DNA of 64,000 nt. Origin: a virus. The DNA is taken from the IMG/VR virus record IMGVR_UViG_3300046028_001578, positions 1-64,000 of that record; one strand, written 5' to 3'. Under the pieces are notes generated by a model. The model worked only from the letters and a program-made list of their open reading frames with translations, ran no database searches and was not told the DNA's origin. How positions within the stretch are numbered: position 1 is the first letter of the stretch; each line of letters opens with the position of its first letter. A program made the translations under genes and the position numbers. This document shows, in pieces, positions 6,054 through 16,600 of the stretch.

Positions 6054-6111
6054 AGACGGTAGAGCATACCCTTGCAGGTATACCCTACCGTCTACTCCCT
6101 TGCGGAAGTAG
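6054..6111 (-). ncRNA. Twin GCAA-loop hairpins (element A)
   Basis: Minus-strand hairpin 1 (6092-6111): CTACTTCC, loop GCAA, GGGAGTAG. Hairpin 2 (6054-6093): AGACGGTAG, G-U pair, GTATACCT, loop GCAA, GGGTATGC, CTACCGTCT, 18 pairs in all. It fills the gap between the genes at 6122 and 6026. Hairpin 2 shares its tip with element B at 6611-6651, with a T-A to C-G compensatory change, which supports a conserved RNA fold. Confidence 0.55.
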
Positions 6112-6121
6112 CGGGTGATAC

Positions 6122-6568
6122 TTAGATCACGATACTGTCGAGGACATCTGCGAGGACATCCGTACGAACCTTCGGGGTATACCCCGGAGTCTCATTCTCG
6201 AAGCGCAGGGTAGGAAACTTGTAACTCAGATATTCCATAGCCCATTGGGTAAACTGCTTGGCAGTCTCCGAGGTTTCATCCTGCCGTCCACGCCACCGGA
6301 AATCTGCAGCGGGGATACCTGCCTTGCCCAACAAGACAGACAGCATACTGTACTTGGTGCTGCAGTTCGGAGGCATGATATACGCGATACTCTCCATGAA
6401 GAGAGGCATGATACGCTGCGAGACTTTACCGTTCTCAGTGAACACCTTAACATCCTTGAGGTTACCATTAATCAGGGTAACATTTCCGTCTAGTGCCTCT
6501 TGGAAAGCACCTGCGAGGTTACAGGCATGGGCGCAACGATGAAACAAGTCGTATGAAAGTTCTTCCAT
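6122..6568 (-). CDS. Hypothetical early protein, 148 aa
   Basis: Start chosen at MEELSYDLFHRCAHACNLAG: AACGGAGA lies upstream, and the longer frame to 6700 would cover the three-way-junction RNA element. The protein is mostly helical, with a Cys-rich first 20 residues, a central IMPPNCSTKYSMLSVLLGKAG segment and a C-terminal RTDVLADVLDSIVI. It is the first coding gene after the large structured gap, so it is probably the first early protein made. It is more GC-rich than later genes. No family recognised. Confidence 0.75.
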   Translation of the reverse strand: MEELSYDLFHRCAHACNLAGAFQEALDGNVTLINGNLKDVKVFTENGKVSQRIMPLFMESIAYIMPPNCSTKYSMLSVLLGKAGIPAADFRWRGRQDETSETAKQFTQWAMEYLSYKFPTLRFENETPGYTPKVRTDVLADVLDSIVI

Positions 6569-6569
6569 A

Positions 6570-7405
6570 TTATATTCTCCGTTAAGTTTGAATCCGCATA
6601 CCACGGTGGTATCGGCTAGGCGCACACCCTTGCGAGTGTACCCTAGCCGATATACCCCACCTTCCCGAAAGAAGGCAGGGTATACCGGATTCTGTAACAT
6701 TCTGTGTATATATACGCGTAACTTGCTAGGGTTACCGTACGGACAGGGTTATTGTAAACCCCCATCCACTATACCCCCCGTGCTGTGCATCGGGGTTTCC
6801 TTTACTGCGAATGACACCCTAGCCGCTAGGTTGTTCGCGTATACTTGGGCTTCGGGATACTGCAGCCGGGGTTGATCCGGCTTAGGGAATGGCACAGTTC
6901 ACGCGCAGGTATTGCACCTGCTATTGTGGTGTAGTAAACATTCTTCGTCTTGTCTACTAGTTGCTCCCCTACAGTACGCCTAACGCGTATACTTGTAAGC
7001 CGTTATCAAACTGAACGATCCCTATGGCATCTGATCGCTGACCCTAACGGTAAGATCTTAAGATTTCGCAGCATCAATCGCTGATAAGGGTGAACGATTG
7101 AACCGTTGAAATTACCGCTCCCCACCCCCTACCCCCGTTATCGGACGCGCCGCGCCGGAGGGTGACGGGGGGTCGCGCCGCCGGGGTAAGGTAAGATACC
7201 CCTTCACTAATTTCTGACCCCTCTAGTCGATTTCTCAGGGATGCCCCTAGGTTGCCCTGAGCTGGGTTGTTTGTGTTGATGTCCTCCGGTAGCCCCAGAG
7301 GGATCCGGGGACCCCATAGGAAATCGACAAGGGATTAACCGGGGGGTAAACCCCGGAGTGCTCTATTCCTTAAATAATCCTAGATCCCCTTTCGGGGACC
7401 TAGGA
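6570..7405 (-). ncRNA. Candidate large structured noncoding RNA (about 0.8 kb)
   Basis: There is no convincing gene, GC content is clearly higher than in the flanks, and stems are dense. Examples on the minus strand: TCCTAGGTCCCC/GGGGATCTAGGA with GAAA loop (7378-7405, 12 bp); a 9-bp closing helix GTCGATTTC/GAAATCGAC (7320-7328 with 7226-7234) enclosing two further hairpins; AACGGT/ACCGTT enclosing TCAATCG/CGATTGA (7046-7107); a 12-bp bulged stem (6968-6999); GCAGGT/ACCTGC (6905-6921); AGCCGG/CCGGCT (6864-6882); GCGAA/TTCGC enclosing CCTAG/CTAGG (6807-6838). The 3' end is a three-way junction (6590-6692). Size, ornate branching and phage context resemble the GOLLD and ROOL classes, but membership is untested. 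Confidence 0.5.
6590..6692 (-). ncRNA. Three-way-junction RNA element (element B)
   Basis: On the minus strand GAATCCG-(G)-TATACC pairs with GGTATG-CGGATTC (13 bp, one bulge; 6679-6692 with 6590-6602). It encloses CCTTCT, loop TTCG, GGAAGG (6660-6675) and a long arm ATCGGCTAGG, GTACACTC, loop GCAA, GGGTGTGC, bulge G, CCTAGCCGAT (6611-6651). The arm tip is homologous to element A. It ends just before the ribosome site of the gene at 6122-6568, so it could also act as a 5' leader structure. Confidence 0.55.
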
Positions 7406-7411
7406 CCTGTA

Positions 7412-7483
7412 TGTTTATATAATATTGTAATTAACACTTAGGTTAACTAGGGTTACCCTTAGGTTACCTAAGGGACTATAGTG
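7412..7483 (-). promoter_or_regulatory. AT-rich promoter and repeat segment
   Basis: Minus strand: a host-type promoter candidate with -35 TTAACC (7441-7446), 16-base spacer and -10 TATTAT (7419-7424) would start transcription near 7412, immediately before the structured RNA. Upstream are repeats of CTTAGGTTA(A)C type (7437-7467), including a 19-base palindrome (7456-7474, arms CCCTTAGGT/ACCTAAGGG), and a CACTATAG core (7476-7483) like that of T7-type promoters. All are single-site matches, so confidence is limited. Confidence 0.4.
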
Positions 7484-7601
7484 TACTATATATTCAATAA
7501 CATAATTTTAAAACCTATAGATTAACCTAAGGTATCCCTTAAGTATCTATCTAGTAGCCCCAACTATTGGGCATTGACATGTCTTCCACCTTTGGGTGGG
7601 G
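7484..7601. other. Noncoding end of the late block
   Basis: No gene is visible between the end of the giant virion gene and the early promoter segment. It contains the conserved 17-base motif (7552-7568), an inverted copy of the CTTAGGTTAA repeat (ATTAACCTAAGG at 7521-7532, plus strand) and AT-rich DNA. Together with 6569-7483 this is the only long gap in the window and lies at the late-early junction, where T7-like phages carry their genome ends. Confidence 0.5.
7552..7568 (-). promoter_or_regulatory. Conserved regulatory motif, copy 2
   Basis: Minus strand AATAGTTGGGGCTACTA, identical to copies 1 and 3. It lies 34 bases beyond the stop of the giant virion gene and upstream of the early region. 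The adjacent GCCCAA can pair with TTGGGGC across the motif. Confidence 0.55.
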
Positions 7602-10600
7602 TTATGGTTTATTGATACGCTTTAGTAAATCAGCTAGGGGCGCAGATGTACCAGCTGCATTACCTTCTGCGAAAGGAATACTAGGGGAACCCTTAGGTTG
7701 TCCCATGAATGCATTAGCCTTACGGTATGCCTCGCCCTCTTGTGCAAGATTCCTAGTGGCAGTAGGTATAGACCCACTAAACATTCTAGAGGCATCACTT
7801 GATACACTCTGGTTCATCTTATTAGCATAAGGTGTTGCTGGTCTTTGAACAACATTAAGATATCGTTCCAGACCTGCCTTCTCATCTAAAGCTAAAGACT
7901 CTTCTAGGATTCTTACGGGAACCGCAAGAGGTGATTTATTAATTAAAGCTGGACCTATAATAGAAGCATTGGTTAAACCTCCCAATGCTGTAGGGATATC
8001 GCCTTCCTTAATAGCACTGTAAGCTTTAGATAAACCCTTGTCTGTTCTGCTGAACATTGAAGAAATAACACCAAGACCGGGAGTACTGAGTTCCATTGTT
8101 GGACTAAAGAGACTTCCACCTGATACCTTATTCAATGCCATTTCAAACACTGAGTTAGCAATTCCAAACAGAGGAATGGAGTGTGCTACTCTAGTAAGGA
8201 TGCTAGCAGGGTTATCAACCATCTCCTTAGCAATGTCTGAGACATCTCTACCCATTAACCATTCCTTAATCATATTAACGAATCCGTCAATAGCTGCATA
8301 GGCTGCTAAGAACTTTAGATATCCAAGACTACTCTTGTTTGAATAGTCAACAATACGACCATCATGGAAAGCTCTAAGCCACCCGGTAAGAGCATAGATT
8401 ACTCTACCAAGGGAACTACGACTTTCCATATCTGTCATCTTGTTTAAGCCGTATGGCTCTGGTGCTCTCTTTCGAGCAATCTCTGCTTCGATAGCATGCA
8501 TGTAACTTTTTACTGCGCTATCTAAGGTATCAACATTAATACCATCTACAGGTCTTCTACGAACATCTTCAGCCAGTCTTTGAAGCTCATGGAAGTTAAC
8601 TCTACCTTCTTTGTCACCAACCTTATCTATTGCCCATTCCAAATGAGTAAGCACTTCAGTTGTATTTAAACCATACTTAAGATACATGAGTGCTTCATGA
8701 GGATCTTTACCAAACCCAATCTCTCTAGCTAGACCAGCAAACTTCTTCCATAGAGTTCTTTCTGCTCGTGCAGATTTCAGAGAAGCTTCTAAGTAATTAG
8801 TAAACAACTGTCTATTAGCGGGATCTTCCATTGCTTTAATAAGCTTTTGGATTCTTCCTTTTTTAAGATTAGTAAAGATATCTCTTTGCATTTCATGTTT
8901 AGCTAACTGACGAACAAAGTTAGTTATCTGTGCAAGAGAACCAAAAGACTGTGCTCCTCGCTCTACTTTTTCAGCCAACTGTCCAGCCTTGTTATCATAC
9001 TTGGGTTTTAGATTTGTATTGAATACATCTACTGTAGAATCAATCTCATAAGCTCCTTTGTTTAGTTGCTCAATATATCTATTGCTCATTTCAGGCATTA
9101 GACTTTGAAGACTAAAACTAATATCCCCAATTGGAGAATTTAAGAAAGCTGATTTAGATGAACGGTACTTACCAAAGATATGTTTAAAAGCTTCAGCTGC
9201 TGTTTTAGGATAGTCTACCACATTCGTATGTGTTAAGACATTTACAACTTCAGGACCAGCACTTAACCAAAAGCCGGGTGAGGTTGCAATACGAGCAAGA
9301 GTTAAACCACCTTCAGCCACAGTACCAGCAGAAGTTTTTTCTGAATAGGGTAATGTATTAACATTAGATCTATACTCTTCTCTAAGGCGAGTAATACCAC
9401 GCTTTAAAGATTCCTGAGCAGCTTTGGTTCTTCGCTCTGACCAGCCTTCTTTCTTTGCTCGTGCATCTAAAGATTTGCTTTCATATTCTAAACCAACATT
9501 AAGAGCATCTTCAATTGTAGTACCAGTACGACCAAACATACGATCTAGTTCTTTTTGGAATAACAACTCTGTGAGTCTACCACTTAAGAAGAAGTGTTGA
9601 GCTTCTGCTAGATTAGTACGGATAATACTTTTTAGGATACCAGTAGTATCAGCTAAGATTTCTTCAGGAGTTAAACCAGCAATGGCTAATTGAACATCTT
9701 CTCGTTGATCCATTTTTAAGAGTGGTCTATCTTGACCCTTAGTTTCAATGTATCGACCACGCTTCATCTTATGTTCCAGTAGTTCAAGCATTTCAACTCT
9801 AACTAACTCTTGGTTATTTAAAGCCTTCTGCCAGCGTGGTGTATACATAGAAGTATCACCACTAACTGCTGTATCATAAATTAAAAGATCAGCAGGAGAT
9901 AGATCGGCTCTAGCCTTTGGAACTCGGTATGGAGTTACAACACTATTTGATTCAATAACAAAGGTATTGTAAGGATCACCGTGTCTTGCTAGGGATGCAA
10001 TCGTGCTTGTTGTAGGTCCACCCAAAGATCCATCTATCTTAAGAATCTTAAGAGTCTCTGCAGATAGTGATCTACTGCCGGGTCCATTAGAGAAGGTGCG
10101 GTTTCTTAATAATAAACCACCAGTGTCTCCTCCACCAACAGCATTAGCATCTAGCCAACCAAGAACAATTAAAGTATTAAGATCTAGTCTATCTCCCATC
10201 TTACGCTGTCTACGGGAAGTAGCTAGGGCTTCTAACACAGCAGTTGTATCAGCAGCACTCATACGATTTAGTTTCTCATGATCAAGCTGGACATTCATCC
10301 AAGTCTTAGGATCATAAGGATTACCATTAACATCATATGCAACACCTAGTTCTGTTTCTCTACTAAGCCGGAGGAATAGATCTTTAGTTCTAAAGTCTAT
10401 ATCCACTAGATTAAGTATTGAGGGTAAGATATCTTTTGCTGCAGCTTCTTCCATACCCATATCTTTAACTAAGCCAGCAACAGTAATCTCTTCTCCCTTG
10501 GCAATCTTTTCCCACATATAGTTCTGGAATCGCTCCATTACTTTTGTAGTACCACCAAAGTTTTTTAAGACATCTAACTGAGCCGATGCTAGTCTAAGTA

Positions 10601-13600
10601 AGATACGACTTTCCATACCTTTAGCAGATAGGAGAGTCTGAATTGGAATCTCACCGGGAGCAACTAATAGACCCGTTACATTACGAGTACCATCCATTAG
10701 TGATGCAAAGACTCTTATGATTGGAAAATCACTTCTAAAAGTATCACCAAGTCTAGATGCTCCTTGAAGAATATTAACTAAACTACTTGTACTTGCTTGC
10801 CACCAATTTCGTTCTGCTCTATTGCTACCACCAAAGATATGACCAATAAAACTAGACATGCGTAAAGGCATAGCCATTCTTTTAGCAACAGATAAAAGAC
10901 TAGCAAGAGTTGCTTTTTCTTTTGAGACAACTTCTTCAGTCTTAGCTGGAACTTCAGGTATAGCAGGTGCAACAGGTTTAGTTGGATCTACAGGCTCAGT
11001 AGGTTTAGTTGGATCTACAGGCTCAGTAGGTTTAGGAGGACTTACTTCGTCAACAGGTTTTGCTGTTGGTGTTGGCTTTTCCTCAGCTACTGGTTCTGGG
11101 AAAGGCGATGGTTCAACAACCTTAACCATCTTTCTTTTCTTTCCAACTATTTTATATTCTCCGTCTACTGATCTAATTTCAACATCAACCCCAAGAAGAA
11201 CTGGTGCTAAGTATTCTCTATGAATCTTTTTTGCAGCTGTTTCTAAAAGAGCTGAATCCGACAGTCTTTTATAACCGGGATCAGTAGCAATGCGTTTTAA
11301 CTCTGCTGCTCGTAATGTATCTACAGTCTTCCAGAATTCATTTACTTTATCTTGACCAAACTTAGTTAAATTAGATTTTTGAATTGAATCATTAATACTA
11401 ACATAGATAGAGAAAAGTTTTTGGAATAGAGGAGTTGCAGATGTTTTGGCTCCCCCAGTATCAAACCCTTTCATGACTGTCCAATATGCTTTCTGGAAAT
11501 GACTGAGGAACTTAACATCAATACCGTTGGCTCTAGCCAAAGCAGCATCTTCATTGACAACACGCTCAAAGTTAATGTGCTCTTCAGTCTCAACAAGTGG
11601 AGTCTTAACTGGCTTTGGAGCTGGTTTCTTAACTACATTGACTACTGGTGTAGCTTCTGTAATTTTAGGTGGATCAACCTTTGCAATAGTTGTTACACCA
11701 TCCTTCATAACCAAAGTTCCATCAGAATCTTCAATACGAGCAGAGCCAAGTGAAGTTGCTTCAGTCTTAGGTTTAACTAATACTTCACCCTCTGTTGTAG
11801 TTGTAACAACATCCTTGTCAGGCACTGCTAGTGCTTCTTTAACTAAAGGATCAGTATGATTAGCAATAAGTTTATCAGCAGCTTCAGCGGTCATAACCTC
11901 AGGACCAATTTGTTTACCATCAGCATTGGTCAGTGTATAAACAACTGTAGTGTTTGCTGGTGGTACTGCTTCAGGAATGGGAACTTCCTTTTTCTTTGCT
12001 TTTGAACGAAGTGCCATTGCATCAGTTACTTGAGTAGCAACCATCTGTTTAATCATTTCTGGAGCTACTGGAGTTACAACTGGTTGCGGCTCTATTTTTG
12101 TTAACTTAGGAACTTCAGTTAAAGCTCTAATTTTATTAGCTAATGGACCAGTAGGATTTAAGTTACCGTCTTTCATACCCTCAAAACCTTCAAGGATATC
12201 TCGCGGAGTTAACTTTAACATAGCTTGTACTTCACCTAATTTAGCTAATGAAGCAGATCTAATTTCTTGAACCCTAGAAATTTCTAAAGGTCTACCAAAG
12301 ATTACTTCAGATTTTGTTGCTAATTCTGCATCAGTTGGAATTGCTTTTCTAGCACCACCTGCTAAAGTTGTTGTACCTCTTACAAGATAATCCCATAGTT
12401 TTCTTTGATCTTCATCAAAAAGTTTAGTGAGAGTTTTAGCATTGGGATCTAAGAAACGCATAAAGGAATCTACTTGATATAAGAAAGTTCCTCTTACCAT
12501 ATCCTGAGTTTTAGCAGGGGCAACTTCTTTTTCTCCTGCAGTAGTTACAATGGGCATGCTAACAACTTCTAATTCAAAAGTTTCTCCAGATACAGTAGTC
12601 TTTCCCGTTGACTCAGTATTGCGTGGCTTAGTTGTTTCTAGTTCAAAGTTAATTGCTAAGAGTTCATCTTGAAGGTCTTTTGCTGTTTCTTTATCCCCAG
12701 ATTCAATAGCTTTTTGTAGTTTAGCTTCAGCAGTTTTTTTAAGTTTTTCTAATTTAGTAATGCCAGGAACCTTTAAGTTCTGACCTTTTCCTTGTATATC
12801 TTTTAAAGCATTTTTAGCAGAAGTAACTAAAAGTTTACGAAGATCTGTAACATTCGTTAGTCCACCACTTGCTATTAAACTTTCAAAATACAAATCACCA
12901 TCCTTTGTTTTTTCTGTAAAGGATAATAGCTTTGATTGTATTGCATCTAAAGCATTTGCTAAATTTTTAGTGTCACCTAGTACCATTCGTAATACCAACT
13001 TACCTTGAGGATGAGCAGGATTAGTTAAATCACCTAAGTGTTTTAAAATATTATCCATTGTTAGGATAACAGAATCGGAAGCTTCAGGTACATCACTAGC
13101 ATAATCTTTAAGAGTTCTAGTTTTTTTACCTGCAGTTACTGGTGCTTTTGGTTCAGCAACTTTTTCTTTTACTAAAGACCATTTCTGGATATTCTTATCA
13201 TAATACAACTTATTATTTTTTACTAAAGTACTTAGTAACTTTACTGCTTCAAATGGATCATTAGATCTACTGATAGCTGCTAATGTAAATGGATCAATGA
13301 TATCCATAATACCAGTTATAGCAGTTGCTGCATCTTTTTTTGTAACAGTATCCAAGGCAGCTGCAAAGCCTTCAGTCGTAAATGGAATTACACCCCTATC
13401 AACTGAAACTTCTGTTTCATTTTTAGGTTTTATTTCACTAGGTCTGACTTTTGGTTTGTTTGCTATCTGTGCTGCAAGATGTGCTACAAGAATATCAGCA
13501 TCAACTGCTGCTAAACTTATTATATCTACAAGACCGTTGGGAGTCACAAGTCCATGTTTTAAAGTGCCTTTAACTCTAAATACAACTGAGTTACTTGTTG

Positions 13601-16600
13601 TAAAATCACTCTGTAATTGTCGTAAAAGAGGTTGCCATTCTGACTCATTAAAAAGAACTGGACTATCTTTATGTCCTTTACCTGTATACTGCATCATCAT
13701 CATTGCTACTGTATTATGTATACTATTATAAGGTAGAAATGTTTGACGGCTAGTATCCTCTGTATCTAGAGTTGAAATATAAGTTGAGCCTACATTGGTT
13801 TTATCCGCAACTAATGCTTTAAAGATTCTTTGATGAAATTCAGTTTCTTCTAATAGTTTTAAAAAGAAAACAAAATCATACAAACTTTTTGTGAATCTAG
13901 GACCCATAGGCTCGTCAACAACAAGAGTTTTTCCATGTGCTTTTAATAAAGTATATGCTCCTAGTGCATGTGGGGTGTCAACGATTATATCTTCTATAAA
14001 TTGAAATTCTGCTTTAGTAAATGAAACCCGACTTTTTGCACCTGTTATTACATCTTTAATTGGGAGATTATTCCAATACGCAATTGATCCAACTGTGGAG
14101 TTAAAAACATCATCTCTTGCATTATACAAATCAAAGAAAACTTTACTAACACTAAGTTCTGGTTGTAGTAAAGTTTGTGTTCTTTGCATTTCCATTATTA
14201 AAGGTTGTGCAGCTCTAAAATAATGAGACTCATCTAATACATAAACAACATCTATCACCCGGTCTAGAATATCCTCTATAATGTTAAACATAAAATGTTT
14301 TTGACTTGGAGTAAATGATGCTACTAATTCGGCTTGTCCCCTAGCAAAAACAAATTGTGAGTAAGTTTCAACAAATAATTCTTCAGCGTTTTTAAAAAAG
14401 TATGGAATCTGATAAGTACGCATAAGATCAGTTGTACCAAATATTGGTGCTTTGCTAATTTCCTGATTATACAGTTCCAGCATTTCTATATATTTTGTAG
14501 GTCCAAAAGATTCATGTATAATTGCATGTCCAATTTCATGAAGAAATGTTTTTGCAGTTAAAGAAGAAGGAGTATTTACAGTAGCTGCATTAGCCTTTTT
14601 TATGCTTTCAGTAAATATAACAAGTTTAATATTTGCAGGATCGGTTACATAATCAAATGCACCTATAGCAATACTGTTAGGATCAGCATCAAACACATAT
14701 TTTACATCAAAAGCTTTTGAATCAAAATCAAACTCTAAAGCTACTGCCAATAAAATTGTTCTATCTTCTTTAGACATTATACCATGAACATCAACCATGT
14801 CATTTATAAAATCAAAAAATCTTATGGAATTAACCTCTGCCATTATAGTTGGAGCTTTATCGCTAACTATCTTTAAAAAATTGTAATGGTTTTGTGCTAG
14901 TTGTTGAATCTTAGCTTTTTTTTCTGCACTCATTGTTCGTTTAACAACTCTTTGAACTATCTTAGTAATCTTAGCAATTTTGTTAGTTTGAATTCCGGCA
15001 ATGCTTGCTTTGACAACACCTGCAGTTTCTTCTGATATTCTACCTGTAACAGCATTCTCAAGCGTAGCAGCATCAACTGCTGCTGAAACTTCGGGAGGAA
15101 GGTTATCTGGCTTCTGCTTTGTTCGGGCTGCTTCTAACAACTGTGCTGCTACAGAATCTGCAGCTGCATTACGCGTTGCTGCAGAGACTGCAGTATCACG
15201 AGCAATAGCAACACGATCTGCTACGGGTTGACCACGAAGTGAGGTATAGAATTCTTTTCGTTCTACCTTGGTTAACTGCTTAATAGAATTAGTAAGCCAT
15301 CGCTTACGATCTCGTTCTAGTTTAGTATAGAATGTTTCTCTATCTTTAGGAAGAGCCTTTCCACTATGTCCAGCTGTTTCTGCTGCTTTAGCTTCTGTAA
15401 TACGAGCTTCAGCATCAATAAGAATTCTAGCTCTACTAGTTGGACTCATGTTAAAGATAGTTGAACCATCATTACCAATCGTATCATTAGCTGCAACATC
15501 CGCATTAGTTCGTCTACCTAGTTCAGATAGGAACTCTAATGAGTTACTGATTGTTCTATTAAGACCCATACGACTAGCGTACTGCGCTCTAGTTTCATTA
15601 TCCAATCTAGCCATCTGAGATGACACAGGCTTAGAGGCAGCAGCGTCAGCAGTGTCAGCAGCCCTAGCTCCTGCACGGTTAACTTGAGTTTGTGTCTCTG
15701 TTGCAAGGTCATCTATAGTTGGTTTGGTGTCCTTCATTAAGGCTTCATTAATTACAACCTCTGCGGGTTGTTTATTTAATAATGTGCCAGCTCTTGTTTT
15801 AATACTACCGAAAGCATCTGCAAGTTCACCAAAGGGAGTATTCTTAAAGGTAAAGCTCCGCTCACCTCTAACTGTTATTGGTTGTACTCCCGGAAGTCTT
15901 ATTGTTTGTTTAACACCAAATAAACCACTGGATAACGCACCTGTTAAAGAACTTAGTATAGAACTACCTGCAAATAAAACAGAGCCAGTAATTGCACCAT
16001 GTCCAAAAGATTCAAAGACTCTATAGTTATCAAACTCAATCTGAGCTTCTGGGTCAGCGTATTCAAGGGCAGCTGCATAAGCCATTTCACTTTCTTGAAC
16101 GGCTATATCATGCAATGCACTGATGCTACCTAAGGAAGCAGCACTAGCTCCTAAGCGTACAAAGATAGAAGAATTAGCAAGGTATGCAGGGTGTGCTCCA
16201 ATTGGTAATGTTGTTAATGCACCAAAGACTTTACCAGTTGCACCAACAACTCTTCGGGCGTTAATAGCAGACATTGTGCCTGTTTTAACTAACTGATAAG
16301 CAGTAGCTTTACCTAAAGTCTGTCCTAGTAAAGCACCACCAACTTTTACTAATCCACCAACAGCACCTGTTGTTAACATAAAAGGAACAAAGTCTGGTGT
16401 TAATACCATTCCTTCCGCAAATGGAACTATGGTTCGTAGTGTAGATTTTGTTAACCAATTTGCATTAGCAGTATAGTTAGCAATACGACTTTGAATATTA
16501 GATACTGTCATAGCTCGTTTAATATAGAACTCTGCTTCATCTGCATTTCTAGCAGAGATAACCATCTCTAAAGAAATACCATTATCAAACATAGCTTCTC

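Noticed and set aside
6569-6700. 44-residue extension of the 6122-6568 gene
   Set aside because: It would cover the three-way-junction element; an AACGGAG site precedes the ATG at 6568.
6588-6875. 95-codon plus-strand frame
   Set aside because: Lies over the structured RNA region, is on the non-coding strand of this genome and has low-complexity GC-driven composition.
7116-7138. Four-tract G-quadruplex of three or more G per tract
   Set aside because: Only three runs of four or more G are adjacent; the fourth is GG, so only a weaker two-tier structure is supported.
10858-11223. Gly/Ser repeat frame on the plus strand
   Set aside because: Antisense image of the Pro-rich linker of the giant virion gene; no ribosome site or context.
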